DNA of 64,000 nt, from assembly GCA_020726505.1 (NCBI GenBank), contig JAHLEZ010000001.1:2666001-2730000 (forward strand). The letters are read 5' to 3'. The notes under the pieces were generated by a model. That model worked only from the letters and a program-made list of their open reading frames with translations, ran no database searches and had not been told where the DNA came from. Made by a program: the position numbers and the translations under genes. The DNA is from Leptodontidium sp. MPI-SDFR-AT-0119. Lineage: Eukaryota > Ascomycota > Leotiomycetes > Helotiales > Leptodontidiaceae. Shown piece by piece: positions 1-10,350 of this stretch (position 1 is its first letter; every line of letters begins with the position of its first letter).

Positions 1-65
1 CCTACAAGCATGCGGGAATACGTATCCGATCTGACATACGTCGATTGCAATTTGGGGAGAAGTAG

Positions 66-392
66 GAGACAGTAAGTCATCAAATAAGAACATCTACATC
101 CCAATCGAAAACAGGAAGACCGGGAAAGAGTGGCAATGTCCCTTCTTCCCCGATAATCGGTAATATCACAGATTTGACGAGCGATGTACGCTATTTGATC
201 AGGGTAAATGCACGATACGGAATAGTTATTGAGACTCGTGACGGAATAAGTCGTCGGGTTGGAATGCTGATTCTAGATCCCCCGCCTGAGTACGAGGATG
301 GATATCCAACAAGGGATAGTATAGAACAGAGCTTCGGGACAGACCTTGAGGAGTTTCTGGAATTGGAATGGAAGAGCATAAGGCTGAGTTGA
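66..392 (+). CDS. Partial unidentified ORF, no convincing start
   Basis: The frame is open from a TAG at about 64-66 to a TGA at 390-392 and has no ATG near its beginning. The second half (from about 174) reads as ordinary soluble protein and contains LILDPPPEYEDGYPTRD followed by an acidic tail ending SIRLS. It may be the last exon of a gene whose 5' part lies before the window, or a relic. A GTAAGT at 72-77 and a CACAG at 167-171 suggest an intron, but joining them does not keep the frame open. No family is recognised. Confidence 0.3.
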   Translation, partial: ETVSHQIRTSTSQSKTGRPGKSGNVPSSPIIGNITDLTSDVRYLIRVNARYGIVIETRDGISRRVGMLILDPPPEYEDGYPTRDSIEQSFGTDLEEFLELEWKSIRLS

Positions 393-892
393 ATGATGGC
401 CGACACGTGACGCATATAAGTCGGGCACCACTTAGGCAGCAAGGCGGCGCAGTCTTTGAATATCTTCGGCCCAACCTGAAAGCATTCTCTTCGACCAGTT
501 GAGATAAAATCTGTTACTGGAGTTGAAAAGCTGCATTGGAGCCTCTCATATATACATTTCATTCATTCATACATACATACCCCGGCTTGCCAACGTCCCG
601 TTCCAGCCCAAACAAACACTTCACAACTTCACAGCCTCGCACCCGGTGGAAGCTGTGCATCTTCGTCCAGAAGGTTACTTGGGAAATTGAATTGCTGTCT
701 GGCCCATTTTGGCGACTGTTCCTTTGGTCTGCAATTCGTCCGCGTCGCCCTCACCACAAACCTCGCCTGAGCCACATGACTCAAATGTATCCAGCAAGAC
801 CTTTTCCTCTTTTCACACACATGGGCAGGAGACCACGTTCATGCCAGAATCAAGAGAGGGACAACTCATTCATTTGCGCCCCTATCACAGAA

Positions 893-1798
893 ATGAGTCC
901 AACCTCACCGTCTCCGAACTCCCCTCCGTCCTCACCCGGCCTCCAACCGAAGACTTTCATACTCTTCCCTCTACTACCAACCGAGCTCCAACTCTACATT
1001 TGGGAACTCGTCTTCAACGAAAGACGAGTCATCCCAATTTATGTTGCACCGTTCATTCATACAAGCCTAGGCGGCCTGCCAGCATATATTATACCATCCA
1101 GTTATTCGTCCACACACGGTGTCCCAGTGCAGATTGCACCACGCACTCAAATGAATGCATGCGCACTGGTGCGATTTCTTCGATCCTCAGGTGCACCACC
1201 AGGTAGAGAAGTGCATACAAGGCCTCTCACATTACTAAAAGCAGCACCGTATGTGTGCAAATTTACTTTTGAGATTTACAATCGTATGTATAAGAGGATG
1301 CTGGTCATGAGAGGAGATCGGAAACTAGTGGAGGTGAGGTTCAATCCTCGGCGAGATGTGGTATTCTTTAAGATGGGATTGAGTAGCAAAATGCACACCT
1401 TTCTCTCACTGGAAGCATTCGTGAACTTTCAGCCAGACGCTGCGAAGTGTCTGAGGAGGATTGCAGTTGAAACAGTTGGGGCGGTGGAAAGTTTTGTGCC
1501 TGTTTTGAGGGGATTTGGAAGTTTGGAAGAGGTGGCTATTGTGTTACCGATTGCTAAGGATTACAGCGGGAGCGAATTCAGATTCACTGATGCGGTTGAT
1601 AATGTACACGGGTATGATCAGAGGGCCTGGGAGTTGGGATTGAGCATTCAGAGAGCGGAAGATGTTGAAGATTTGAAGTGGAGGGTCAAGGAGGTGGTTC
1701 GGAGAGAACTGGAGAGAGTCAAGGCTGAGAGGTGGATTGACTGGGAAATTCCATCTGTGAGAGTGGTGGAGCAATGGGAGGATGTTTCAGAAATTTGA
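893..1798 (+). CDS. 2EXR-domain protein
   Basis: A single-exon gene of 301 codons if translation starts at the ATG at 893; the same frame is open upstream to 536 with other ATGs, but that part is low-complexity and reads like 5' leader. After a Pro/Ser-rich start comes FPLLPTELQLYIWELVF, the hallmark of the fungal 2EXR domain, an F-box-like module found in large lineage-specific families of moulds. The usual later elements follow: a segment around KLVEVRFNPRRDVVFF and the block DAAKCLRRIAVE. The function of the family is not established. The C-terminus is rich in Arg and Glu and probably helical. Alternative start sites are the main uncertainty. Confidence 0.75.
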   Translation: MSPTSPSPNSPPSSPGLQPKTFILFPLLPTELQLYIWELVFNERRVIPIYVAPFIHTSLGGLPAYIIPSSYSSTHGVPVQIAPRTQMNACALVRFLRSSGAPPGREVHTRPLTLLKAAPYVCKFTFEIYNRMYKRMLVMRGDRKLVEVRFNPRRDVVFFKMGLSSKMHTFLSLEAFVNFQPDAAKCLRRIAVETVGAVESFVPVLRGFGSLEEVAIVLPIAKDYSGSEFRFTDAVDNVHGYDQRAWELGLSIQRAEDVEDLKWRVKEVVRRELERVKAERWIDWEIPSVRVVEQWEDVSEI

Positions 1799-2084
1799 TA
1801 ATTCTCTTGGAGTCTAGAATGCCACGGGACCATGGAATGGAACCGAGAAAGAGAGGAGGCGAAATCACTGAACTTATCTATGTAAAGACTTGAAAGAATT
1901 CATTAATATTGAAGGCACCAGAAACGCCGAATAGCCGCTAAAGGAGCAACTTTATCCACCCAAAGTTCATCCTGGAATCCAACGCACCAATGCCCCATTA
2001 TGTTTCTGTCATGACCCAAAAGATCACCCAAGGAATCAGGAGCTGTTTACCCGCACCCAGATATCGCACCATCATCTACAGTAC

Positions 2085-3101
2085 CTATCCAAGGGCTGCA
2101 AAAGGGTCATCATCATCTCCGTTCTCATCCACATCCTGTCGATTAGCTTCCTCGTCATCTTGGCCACTTCCGCTTGGCTCACCACCATGGGAACCTTGGT
2201 TGTTCGCGGGTCCATTGCTGGATTGAGGCTGAAGTCCATTGACAGTCCCTTGTAGTCCGTTGAATGCATTGCTGAGACGTGCAATATTCTCTGTGTGGCT
2301 TCTCCGTTCTGATTGATAATCTTGCCTGGCCTTGTCAAGCTTCTGTTGAAGGTCACGGTTGTCTCTGTTGAGCTTTTGGAGATACTTATACACTCCTTCC
2401 GGATCAGTGGTCACTGCTGAACGAAGGTCTTCTGGGCTCGCGAACATGTTACGGGCTGGAGGGATTGAGCGTACGGTGGGAGTACCTTGTGGTGATTTTG
2501 GAGGACCTGGTGGCGGAACGTAGGAGGAGAAAGTGTTTTGGGAGGCGATAACCGAGGTAAGGGTTACGGGGTTGCTGTCTTGATGTTGGGTTCCGAGAGT
2601 CTGTTGCGAGTATGGTCCGGTAGGAGCAAACAGGTATGCATTCTGGCTATAGCCAGGGTCATTTGGGCTTCCATGGAAGGAGTCCGGTGGAATATTTGCA
2701 GGAAAAGGTTGGATATCAAGCATACTTGGGCCGTGCGAAGGAGCTCCATAGACAAAGGAGTCGGAAAGACCACTTGCATAGCGTGGAGGTTGGACACTTT
2801 GTTGGTAGGGAGAAGAGGTCGCAACACTGTAGTGAGGAAGGCCAATTTCAGTGGGACTGGGATTTGGCGGAGTTCTCGTGGTTGAAGGTCCTCTGATCCT
2901 ACCGGGTTGCGGAGAGCCTCTCGGATTTTGACGACGAGTTGATCGAGCTTCTCTAGTTGATACTGCTGTGCGTCTACCACTGACTCTGGCCGATTCGGCG
3001 CCTATGCCTGATGGAATATGCTCAGTCCCACGCTGTGAGCCACCAATGTCGTTGAATTCCAAAATGGGAGGCTTCTTCGGCTCTGTTCTTTTAGATGACA
3101 T
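2085..3101 (-). CDS. Coiled-coil protein of unknown function
   Basis: 338 codons from the ATG at 3101. Just upstream a probable 5'-UTR intron (about 3163-3228) has donor GTAAGA, branch TACTAAC and acceptor CAAACAG; joining it brings an in-frame TGA before this ATG, which supports the start. The N-terminal two thirds are Pro/Ser/Gln-rich and disordered, with repeated PPNPSP-like and YQQS stretches. Residues about 230-285 form a charged helix (YKYLQKLNRDNRDLQQKLDK and on) expected to be a coiled coil. The protein ends in a Gly/Ser region and an acidic tail, NGDDDDPFAALG. A nuclear or scaffold role is possible but this is inference; no family is recognised. Confidence 0.65.
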   Translation of the reverse strand: MSSKRTEPKKPPILEFNDIGGSQRGTEHIPSGIGAESARVSGRRTAVSTREARSTRRQNPRGSPQPGRIRGPSTTRTPPNPSPTEIGLPHYSVATSSPYQQSVQPPRYASGLSDSFVYGAPSHGPSMLDIQPFPANIPPDSFHGSPNDPGYSQNAYLFAPTGPYSQQTLGTQHQDSNPVTLTSVIASQNTFSSYVPPPGPPKSPQGTPTVRSIPPARNMFASPEDLRSAVTTDPEGVYKYLQKLNRDNRDLQQKLDKARQDYQSERRSHTENIARLSNAFNGLQGTVNGLQPQSSNGPANNQGSHGGEPSGSGQDDEEANRQDVDENGDDDDPFAALG

Positions 3102-3430
3102 CTCAACGTTGTCTAGTGGTGGAAGTGGCAATGGCTTTTGATTGTGTCGTCTCTTGGGAAATCTGTTTGTGTTAGTAATAAATAGGAGTTGAAACCCAAG
3201 GACATCCACTTGTCGATTCTGCTCTTACCAACTATCTTGGTTGCTTTGTAATGATTGAAAGATTGAAGGAGCGACGACTCTCGATTACAAATAGTGCTAG
3301 AGGGACCAGTCTTTGATGCGAATGATTGTGTTCTGGTGCGGTTTGGTCTTCCTAAGTGAATTCAATAACAGTGAACATGGTCGCTACACAAGCGACATGT
3401 TACACACCGATGCGACAAAAGGATGCTCAT

Positions 3431-5224
3431 TCATTGTACCCAGCTCAGAAGCTCGTGGAATGTGGAAGCCGAGTCAAGACAGATTCCATAGGCATGCCGC
3501 AGACGTAACTTGTGGGAATTGAAGAGAGCTGGAACTCCTCGATTGGAAAACTTGCTGTCAAACGTAACCTTCAAATCAAATCCATTCTTACTTGATCCAG
3601 AGTCTCCGAGCCCTGTATCAACAGTCGCGATGCCAGAATAGCCCGTGTCAGTCAAGAAGATGTGGGTGAAACGAACTCGAGAGGGAGTAGTCTTCGCGAT
3701 ATATTCCAGTGAATCTCTATGTCGTTCCCACCGAGAATCACCGAAGTAGTGTTCTGCGACCCAAGATTCGGACCTTTTGAGAAGTTTATTTAGCACCACG
3801 CCTCGCACATCTAGGAGCTGGCTATCGGCTTGTGGCTTGTAAGGGCGGTATATTGTTTTGTCGGCGATTTCGAGTCTACGGATATTGGCTCCGGCCCCTT
3901 TAGGCCTTCGCAAAGCATTGTGTAGGTCAATAGCAGATAAAATCAATATCACCTGACCCCGTTGCACTCGGTCTTTGGCGCGATCTGGCCATGCTGCATG
4001 CCGAGCCTTTATGGAAAGCGACGCAATTGAATCCTGCAGGTCTTGGGTGATCTTTGACTTAGAAGTCACCGTGAGACAGATGTCCCTGATATCAGCAGTG
4101 GTGTCTGGTGAAGCATTTTTGAGATCTAGATGATTGGCGATGTGGTGTAGAAGGAGTGTTGTGCAGAGATTCTCAGGCGTTGTAGAGTAATCGGCAGGAA
4201 CTTCATGGCGGCAACAAACGTGTGTCATACCTAGAAGGCCAAAAATAGTATCTCGAGGATCTTCACATTGAGAGTCTTTGAAGAGTAGGACAAGATCTGC
4301 CAGTGCTGGCGGGCTGCTTCCAACCCCTCTTTTTACGGTGAGTGACCATGCCTGACTCAGTCGGAATGGCGCTGAGGAGGCGATGGAGAATTGATAAGAG
4401 GCATGAACGTAAGTTTTCAGGTGGTCGAATAAATAGCTAAGAGAAGTCCATGGAACTGAGTGCGACCCACACTGGACTTGGACGGACTTCGAGAGAATGA
4501 CTTCCTGAATGATCCATAGGCGTGTCCAGTATCTGCGGCGACAAAGAAGCTCAAGACTATCATGTTCCATCATAGCCTGTGTTGAGAGCGTAATGGAAGG
4601 CTTCGAATCAGCATCGTGTGAGTTGATCCTGTCAATGAACTCCATTGCTAGCCTGCAATCGTCAACTTCCAATCCCGGCCCTATCTCTTCTTTTCCCACC
4701 CAGGCAATGCATCGGCTGGCTGAATGGTAGATGTAGTCCATTCGTGAAACCTGATAGTTTCTTTCTTCTGTATTCTTTTGATTGATACACAAGGCATCTA
4801 TCCACAATATTCTCGGTTGGTCTTCAAGCTGCAGATGTCGTAACGCCCACCACAGATTCTCGCGTACCGGAGTATCGACTCCATCCATGTCGACGGAAAG
4901 CTCTGGGGACGTAGGGCCCCACTCGTATGACAAAGCCTCATAGGAGTCGGCAACTAGGATTTGGGACGTGAGGCGGCATTGAATTGCCTCTCCTGATATA
5001 GAGCGAGGTTGAAGGTGGACGAGTCGGATCTCAAGTTCGTGATCTTGATGCTTCTTCTCTAAAGGATATCCCTCCTCAGTCGCAGTGGCCGAAAGATCAG
5101 GGACATCAACTTCAATATTTCTTGAATAACGCAGGTTTCTTAGCCAAGTGCGTCTTCGGCCTTTCACCCTCTCATTTGCTGATGTTTGAATGCCAGATTG
5201 ATCTGTCATTTTATATGTGGACAT
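3431..5224 (-). CDS. HET-domain protein 1
   Basis: 597 codons from ATG 5224; the frame is open a little further up but only with a TTG codon. The heterokaryon-incompatibility (HET) domain occupies about residues 75-240: YEALSYEWGP, then ILWIDALCINQKN, SRCIAWVGKEE and YWTRLWIIQEVIL. HET domains trigger growth arrest or cell death when unlike individuals fuse and many are tied to NLR-type sensors; here no NACHT, ankyrin or WD part is present, so this is a stand-alone HET protein. The middle contains the common block CEDPRDTIFGLLGM. The C-terminal 150 residues are Ser/Gly-rich and do not show the usual closing G-E-A motif, so the C-terminus has diverged or been replaced. Intact single exon. Confidence 0.9.
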   Translation of the reverse strand: MSTYKMTDQSGIQTSANERVKGRRRTWLRNLRYSRNIEVDVPDLSATATEEGYPLEKKHQDHELEIRLVHLQPRSISGEAIQCRLTSQILVADSYEALSYEWGPTSPELSVDMDGVDTPVRENLWWALRHLQLEDQPRILWIDALCINQKNTEERNYQVSRMDYIYHSASRCIAWVGKEEIGPGLEVDDCRLAMEFIDRINSHDADSKPSITLSTQAMMEHDSLELLCRRRYWTRLWIIQEVILSKSVQVQCGSHSVPWTSLSYLFDHLKTYVHASYQFSIASSAPFRLSQAWSLTVKRGVGSSPPALADLVLLFKDSQCEDPRDTIFGLLGMTHVCCRHEVPADYSTTPENLCTTLLLHHIANHLDLKNASPDTTADIRDICLTVTSKSKITQDLQDSIASLSIKARHAAWPDRAKDRVQRGQVILILSAIDLHNALRRPKGAGANIRRLEIADKTIYRPYKPQADSQLLDVRGVVLNKLLKRSESWVAEHYFGDSRWERHRDSLEYIAKTTPSRVRFTHIFLTDTGYSGIATVDTGLGDSGSSKNGFDLKVTFDSKFSNRGVPALFNSHKLRLRHAYGICLDSASTFHELLSWVQ

Positions 5225-5418
5225 AGGAGAGCCGTGGTGAGTTGGCTGATAGCCTAGAGCTTGCGTATCCAGACTGGTCGAGTGAAGGAACAACTCTATG
5301 ACCGTGGCTACTTAATCCCACCGGTTGTATGATTTGATGCTAGGCGGATTCATCTTGAGGATCAAGATATCAACTTTGGATTGCTTTTTTGGTGAATTGA
5401 ATGAGTGGGCTGAGTAAG

Positions 5419-5703
5419 CCGCGGGGGTAACGAGCCTGGGTTCCAAAGTCCGTGTTTTTAGCGACATTTCCAGGCCCTACCCAACCTAGGTCGCCATCTT
5501 TACTACAACAAAACAAAACAACCACATATTATGTAGTCTTGCAACTCACAAATATCGTAAATGAACAGCTCTTGTTAACTAAAATCTAATTAAAATTTTA
5601 ATTTTCTTGAAAATCAAATGCCAAGAATTTGCTTGAGGGGTGGGTTTATTAGCGAAACGCCTTAAAAACACGGACTTTGGGTCTCAGGCTCGTAAGGGCA
5701 CGG
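5419..5703. mobile_element. MITE-like element with long imperfect terminal inverted repeats
   Basis: About 285 bp bounded by two inverted copies of a roughly 41-bp sequence. The left arm (5419-5460) contains ACGAGCCTG then CCAAAGTCCGTGTTTTTA; the right arm (5663-5703) reads the same on the other strand with a few mismatches and one gap. The interior is AT-rich (TTAAAATTTTAATTTT region) and codes for nothing. Length, terminal repeats and lack of coding potential fit a non-autonomous DNA transposon. No convincing target-site duplication could be seen. It sits in the promoter-proximal space upstream of HET protein 1. Confidence 0.6.
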
Positions 5704-6057
5704 AACCAGCAACATCACCTAAGTCCCCACGACTTAGTTCCCTGTAGCACAGCTCGGCGTCACTGAACTTCGGGCCTTGCAGCCTGGAACTGCCTAGGGA
5801 TCCCCACTCGAAAGCAACAGCCATCAAAACAAGCTGCCTTTTTAAGGAGTCGCCCTTGACAAAGCTGTAAACAGATCTTCACCCAATTCAAATGTTTGAG
5901 AGTTATATAGATCTTCCCATTATGTGTATTTATGTATTGCCTGTTATCTCTCCCTTGCCTTGACCTGAAAACTGGTTGGCTTGTTTCCATATTTTCATCT
6001 CTTACGTCCTGGATGATTCAACCCACTTCAATCACCAGTGTTCAGCTAAAGGCACAA
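5704..6057. other. Intergenic, no gene seen
   Basis: This space lies between the inverted-repeat element and the 3' end of the next minus-strand gene. Only a short minus-strand ORF with no recognisable features is present. Confidence 0.5.
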
Positions 6058-6881
6058 TCACCATTCACACCTCTCAAACGACCGGTCAGGATATGTTTTC
6101 CCCGGCTCCAAAACATCCACCTCCCCATCGTCATCCGCAAACATTGATCCTGCGAAAAGGGCCTGATCGCCAAGTCCCCATTTGATAGGGATATCTTCCG
6201 GCTCGGTATCCCGCATCAACTCCATGTAGCTCTGCGACAAACCACAAGAAGCAGACGGACGAATAAGTGAGTCTTGGAGGAGGGTGGAATCTGCATCTGA
6301 GACAGGGTGGCCGTATAGATGAAGAAGCTGTTGGATGGGCTGTATGAGTTCGGCGGGTGGGAGAGGTGCGTGAAGAGAGCTGGTGTACGCGGAGGAGAAG
6401 ATAGACGGTATGAGGATGTTTGTGACGTAGTGAGCTGCTGGACCGAACGGCGATTTCGTGAACTCGGATGTGACGAGTAGGTTTTTCAAGTCGCGGTTTA
6501 AGTGAATCAGGTTGAGGGAGTTGAGCTGTTCCCAGAAAGCGGATTCCATGGAGTCGGACGGGGGTGGTGTTGAAGGAGATGGGAGGTAGTTTGTTTGTGA
6601 CGAGGAATCTTGAATAATAGGAAAACAGCGACGGGTGTCCGGGAGAGGACCGGGGAAGAAGTTCATATTGTCGGTTGTGGAAATATTGTGTTTACCTGGA
6701 AATCTGTAGGAGGTCCTGGTTTGTCGTTGAAGTATGCCCTAAAAATTTTGGTAACGCGAAGGAAAGGAAGCAAGGGGTTTACTCACCTGATGAATAACAG
6801 ACTATCCGTGTTGTTTCCCCCGCACAAAGTCACAATCACGCGTGCCACAACAAACAAATATATGAATGCGTACGACAACAT
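6058..6881 (-). CDS. Small spliced gene, unidentified
   Basis: The last exon contains a 155-codon stretch from 6525 down to 6058 (NSLNLIHLNRDLKNLLVTS ... DPI-like, ending SFERCEW). Two candidate 5' exons were found by eye: 6881-6787, starting MLSYAFIYLFVVARVIVTL (a hydrophobic N-terminus), and 6738-6696 (AYFNDKPGPPTDFQ), joined by a clean GTGAGT...TTTTTAG intron. The only phase-compatible link from the second donor (GTAAAC) to the last exon uses the CAG at 6526-6528, giving about 201 residues. The alternative is a separate 202-codon ORF starting at 6666 and a separate tiny gene upstream. No family recognised; the hydrophobic start could be a signal anchor. It lies tail-to-head behind the Ybp2-like gene. 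Confidence 0.45.
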
Positions 6882-6918
6882 TTCATGGGTATCATACAAA
6901 ACTCATCAATGGCTTGTT

Positions 6919-8862
6919 TCACTTCTCCTCAATCTGAGTCGAACAGATGGCAATCCGATCTCCCAGAAGCTGCAAGTCCATCTTTGACCCTCCAACATGT
7001 GCCAGGCTCTCTGGACTTGGATTCAAAATTTCGAGTCCCTTTTCCTGAGCAGTCCTCAAAGGCCCTAAATAAATTTCCTCCACAACCCCCATCATGCCAG
7101 CTGGGACAAGATGAGAAAATGTCTTGCCACTAATGAAATAAAGAAAATTCACGACAGCCATATGGAAGGGAAAAGATTGCTCCAGTTCTTGAAGTAACTC
7201 CTCATTTGATGCATCAGCCAGTGGGGATGTATCTGGGAATAAGTATGGCTGAGCTGCTGCAAGTGCAACTGAAGATGCGAACACATTGTCGGCTTTCCGG
7301 GTACGAGCGGTAATGATTTCTTCCTTCAACCAAGAGACCGCTGATCCTTTCAGGGACTCGTATGGACAGTGCTCCAGGGTATCCGAGATGAAAGTCAACC
7401 TTAAGCGATCGACTGGATGGGCGTGTAAAATGGACGATGTGAGAACATGGGCCGCATATCGTAGGGTAGCAGAGGGCGTATTGGCAGAAAGTAACGAAAT
7501 GGACTGCAGATGTTGGAGAAAGTCCTCGTCTTCCAGTGGTCCTGCGACAAAGTTGTTATTGTTTTCCAGCCAGAGACCTAAAGCCAAAACAGCATCAATA
7601 ACTCCGGTCTCCTCACTACCAATACTGGCTGGTCCACTGATGCCTATGAAATGCTGAATGAGCTTTGCATGGTCGGGAAAGATGGTGAGTTTGGGCTGCG
7701 AAATCTTTGACTCAGATAGGATTGAGGAGAATACAAAAGAGGTTATGAGGAAGAGAGATCCGGCTTGAGAAAGTGGTATCTCGCCAGGGGAAGATGGGTA
7801 TTCAGTTTCATATTCTGCGGGATGAGAGTCGGTTCTGTAGATGGCATCGAAGAGGGTTGTGAAGTCGGATAAACCTAAATCGCGGGATAGAGCCTATGAT
7901 CTATTAGCCGACTGATGCTGAGAAGAGGGAGATGCAACTGGGAAACATGGCCTGAGGATATCTCATGGAATAAAAGTTTTCGCAGGCCATGAGTCCCCGC
8001 CGACATTACTTACGACTAAGTGCCCGACGATGGCTGTTCTTGTTACAAGAACTGGGTCTTCCTTGTAGGATTCCGCCAAGCTCGTTCTAACAGGAACCAC
8101 CATACCAGGCGCAAATTGTTCTTGTAATCTGGCAGCCCATTCTAAAGTATTTGTGTTGATATACTCCTCCAAAACATGCGTAACGAACGATTGAAGGAGT
8201 TTCTGTTGAATCGCGGCTTCTGATGGATCTTCGTCCTGAGCTTCTGGATCGGGTGCTGATGGACCGGAGGAAGTGCTTGCAGCAGTTGGTATGTTCAAGC
8301 TCGACTTGCGACCTGGCAGAGAAGGACGCTTCTTCCCTGAGACTGTATGTACGAAGGAGATGACTGCGAGTGTCGCTTCGTTCGAAGGGCGAAAAGAGGA
8401 GAGGATTGCCATGAGAGATGTTGAGAGGAATCGAGACGGGTTTTTAGTCTTGATTCGAGGATGAAGAGTGGCGAGAAGATTGACCAGTGTGCAGAACTTG
8501 TCGGTCGAAGAGGGTACTGCTCCATCTTTCTTGTGCTCCTCCTTCTCTTCCCCATCGCCATTATCCCCTTCATCCTCGTCGAGATCCAACAGCTGCATAG
8601 ACTCGGTAACCTTCAAAACGACCTCCCGCGGATTCCCAAGTCGAGCAATCGTATCGAGACATTTCTGCGAGCCTGGCATAGGGAGGAGGAGTTGTATCAG
8701 GTCCCAGCCTATGCTCTGCGACAACTCCGCATCTTGGAGGAGATCGTTCAAAGTTGGCAGGATCTCCGGGGACATGTGGGTTTCGAGGATCGTGAGGTAT
8801 GTGATGGGATCTGTCACTGGCGGCAGACTCTCCGTAATAGCTTTGATCGTGTAGTCCGCCAT
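6919..8862 (-). CDS. Ybp2/glomulin-like (DUF1760-type) protein
   Basis: Two exons: 8862-8014 and 7893-6919, about 607 residues. The intron has donor GTAAGT and acceptor ATCATAG with a CTAAT-like branch, and the join is in phase (GHLV then ALSRDLGLSDF). The start MADYTIKAITESL is preferred; MARDSQPRANG at 8970 is an in-frame alternative. The protein is an all-helical, acidic protein with YLTILETHM, GWDLIQLLLPMPGSQKCLD and a C-terminal half rich in helices (FHMAVVNFLYFISG). This matches what I know of the YAP1-binding/kinetochore Ybp2 and Alf4/glomulin family, implicated in oxidative stress signalling and kinetochore function in yeasts. The assignment rests on pattern memory, not a search. It is divergent from the CMD-like gene with about 620 bp between starts. 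Confidence 0.7.
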
Positions 8863-9484
8863 TGTGATGGGTGCGTGAAGCTGAAGATGTTGAGGCTGAG
8901 GTTGGAAGTGGAATCCGCGTCTGGAGGTTGCAGCCCCGCCATTAGCGCGAGGCTGAGAGTCACGTGCCATGCTTGGTTTGTTTACTTCTATTCTGACAAT
9001 TGTGGCAGCTCCCAAATCTGCACATTCGGGTGCCTACTTGGTACCGTAGTGGAAAAGCCGCTGTGCTCAATCATCTCGTTGTGGAAGGTAATTTCATCAC
9101 TGTTGGTTCCATTTTCTTCTCACGCTTCTCCTCACTGTCATACAACCTTTCCTATTTCAAATTCCGATCAAGTGAGACGTGCCATCACCAAACCCGGCAT
9201 TCATCGTCTACTGTGTCCTTCCATGGCTCGCACAATAGCCCAGATACTGCCTTCACTCCGAGCGAGACATTCACATTGGCGAACTCTGCCATCAACAAGA
9301 TTCTCGTCTCTCCATACCCGTGAGTTAGGCTATGCATCAAATCCTTAGACCGCTCGTTGACGACCAAGGCCATCATCCTGCACGCTTACTTTCAGCACCT
9401 CCCCATCCTTCCCTTCCACCACTCTGCATCTTACAAAATACTACGGGAACCTTCTTTCCATCGCCTCCAAACTCGCCTCGAACA

Positions 9485-10350
9485 ATGGCAACACTACACG
9501 AGCCCACGAAGGAGGAGGCTGTAGCTCTATTCGCGGCCATAGAGAAGCAGTTCCCACATAAAACAGTTGGCGAAGGGGCATGGTATCTGGTCCTTGTGAG
9601 TTGGTAGATGTCTGCTCCGTGGATCCACGGTGACTGACATCTGCCAGCTATCTGCTCTTGTTGGAGTTGAACCCGAACATGCCGTGCACCTCTACACATA
9701 CCTCATCGACAAACCTCAATTCTCCACACCCGAATCTCGCCAAACCCTAGTAAGACGTTTGCGAGAAGCTCTAGTCAAGAATGTCTCTGTGCAGGGCGTC
9801 TGCAAACCTCTGGAAGCATTGTTCTCGATTGCGAAAATAGAACGACCGGAGGACAAGGACTATTCCTTCTCGAGGTACGGCTACTGGAGACAGTGATATA
9901 TGGGTGCTGACATCCACGACAGGGAGAAATGGCAAGCTGGACCAGAAACTCTCGATCGGGGGAACAAATGGCTCGAGACTCTATACCAGGCCAACCTGTC
10001 AACACCTACGACTATGTTTGCTGCACACAAGGATTTCGAATTCATCTCCCGGCAAATCACATACGGCTTCTACCTGTCCGACCACACCATCTTAGAACCC
10101 GTTGAAACAGAGCTGGTTACTTTGGCAGGAATTATGATACAAAACCTCCCCTTGGAGACGGCTTGGCATCTGCGGGGCACTAGAAGGGTGGGTGTCAGTA
10201 TAGAAGATGTTGAGAATATTCAGCAATGCGTAAGTTGCAGCACAACATACATATCCTGTCTAACAGTTCTAGATTGAGATGGTGGGGAAATTCGGAGGGG
10301 CAAGAATGCATAAAATCCCTCGAGTTGCGGACGTCGAGCACGAGGTTTAG
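9485..10350 (+). CDS. Carboxymuconolactone-decarboxylase/AhpD-like protein
   Basis: Four exons joined in phase: 9485-9595, 9648-9874, 9923-10229 and 10273-10350, giving 240 residues. All introns are GT-AG and 43-52 bp, the last with branch TCTAACAG-type. The product begins MATLHEPTKEEAVALFAAIE and contains ALVGVEPEHAVHLYTYLI, REALVKNVSVQGVCKPLEAL and GTRRVGVSIEDVENIQQC, the arrangement of fungal CMD/AhpD-like proteins. The paired Cys of true alkylhydroperoxidases (CxxC) is not visible, so peroxidase activity should not be assumed. The exact reaction is unknown. It shares a divergent promoter region with the Ybp2-like gene. Confidence 0.8.

Noticed and set aside
536..892. N-terminal extension of the 2EXR ORF
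   Set aside because: Low-complexity, reads like 5' leader (TATA-like and CATTCATTCA repeats at 545-580); a start at 893 leaves the whole domain intact.
8461..9348. 295-codon plus-strand ORF
   Set aside because: Mostly antisense to the first exon of the Ybp2-like gene and shows no domain.
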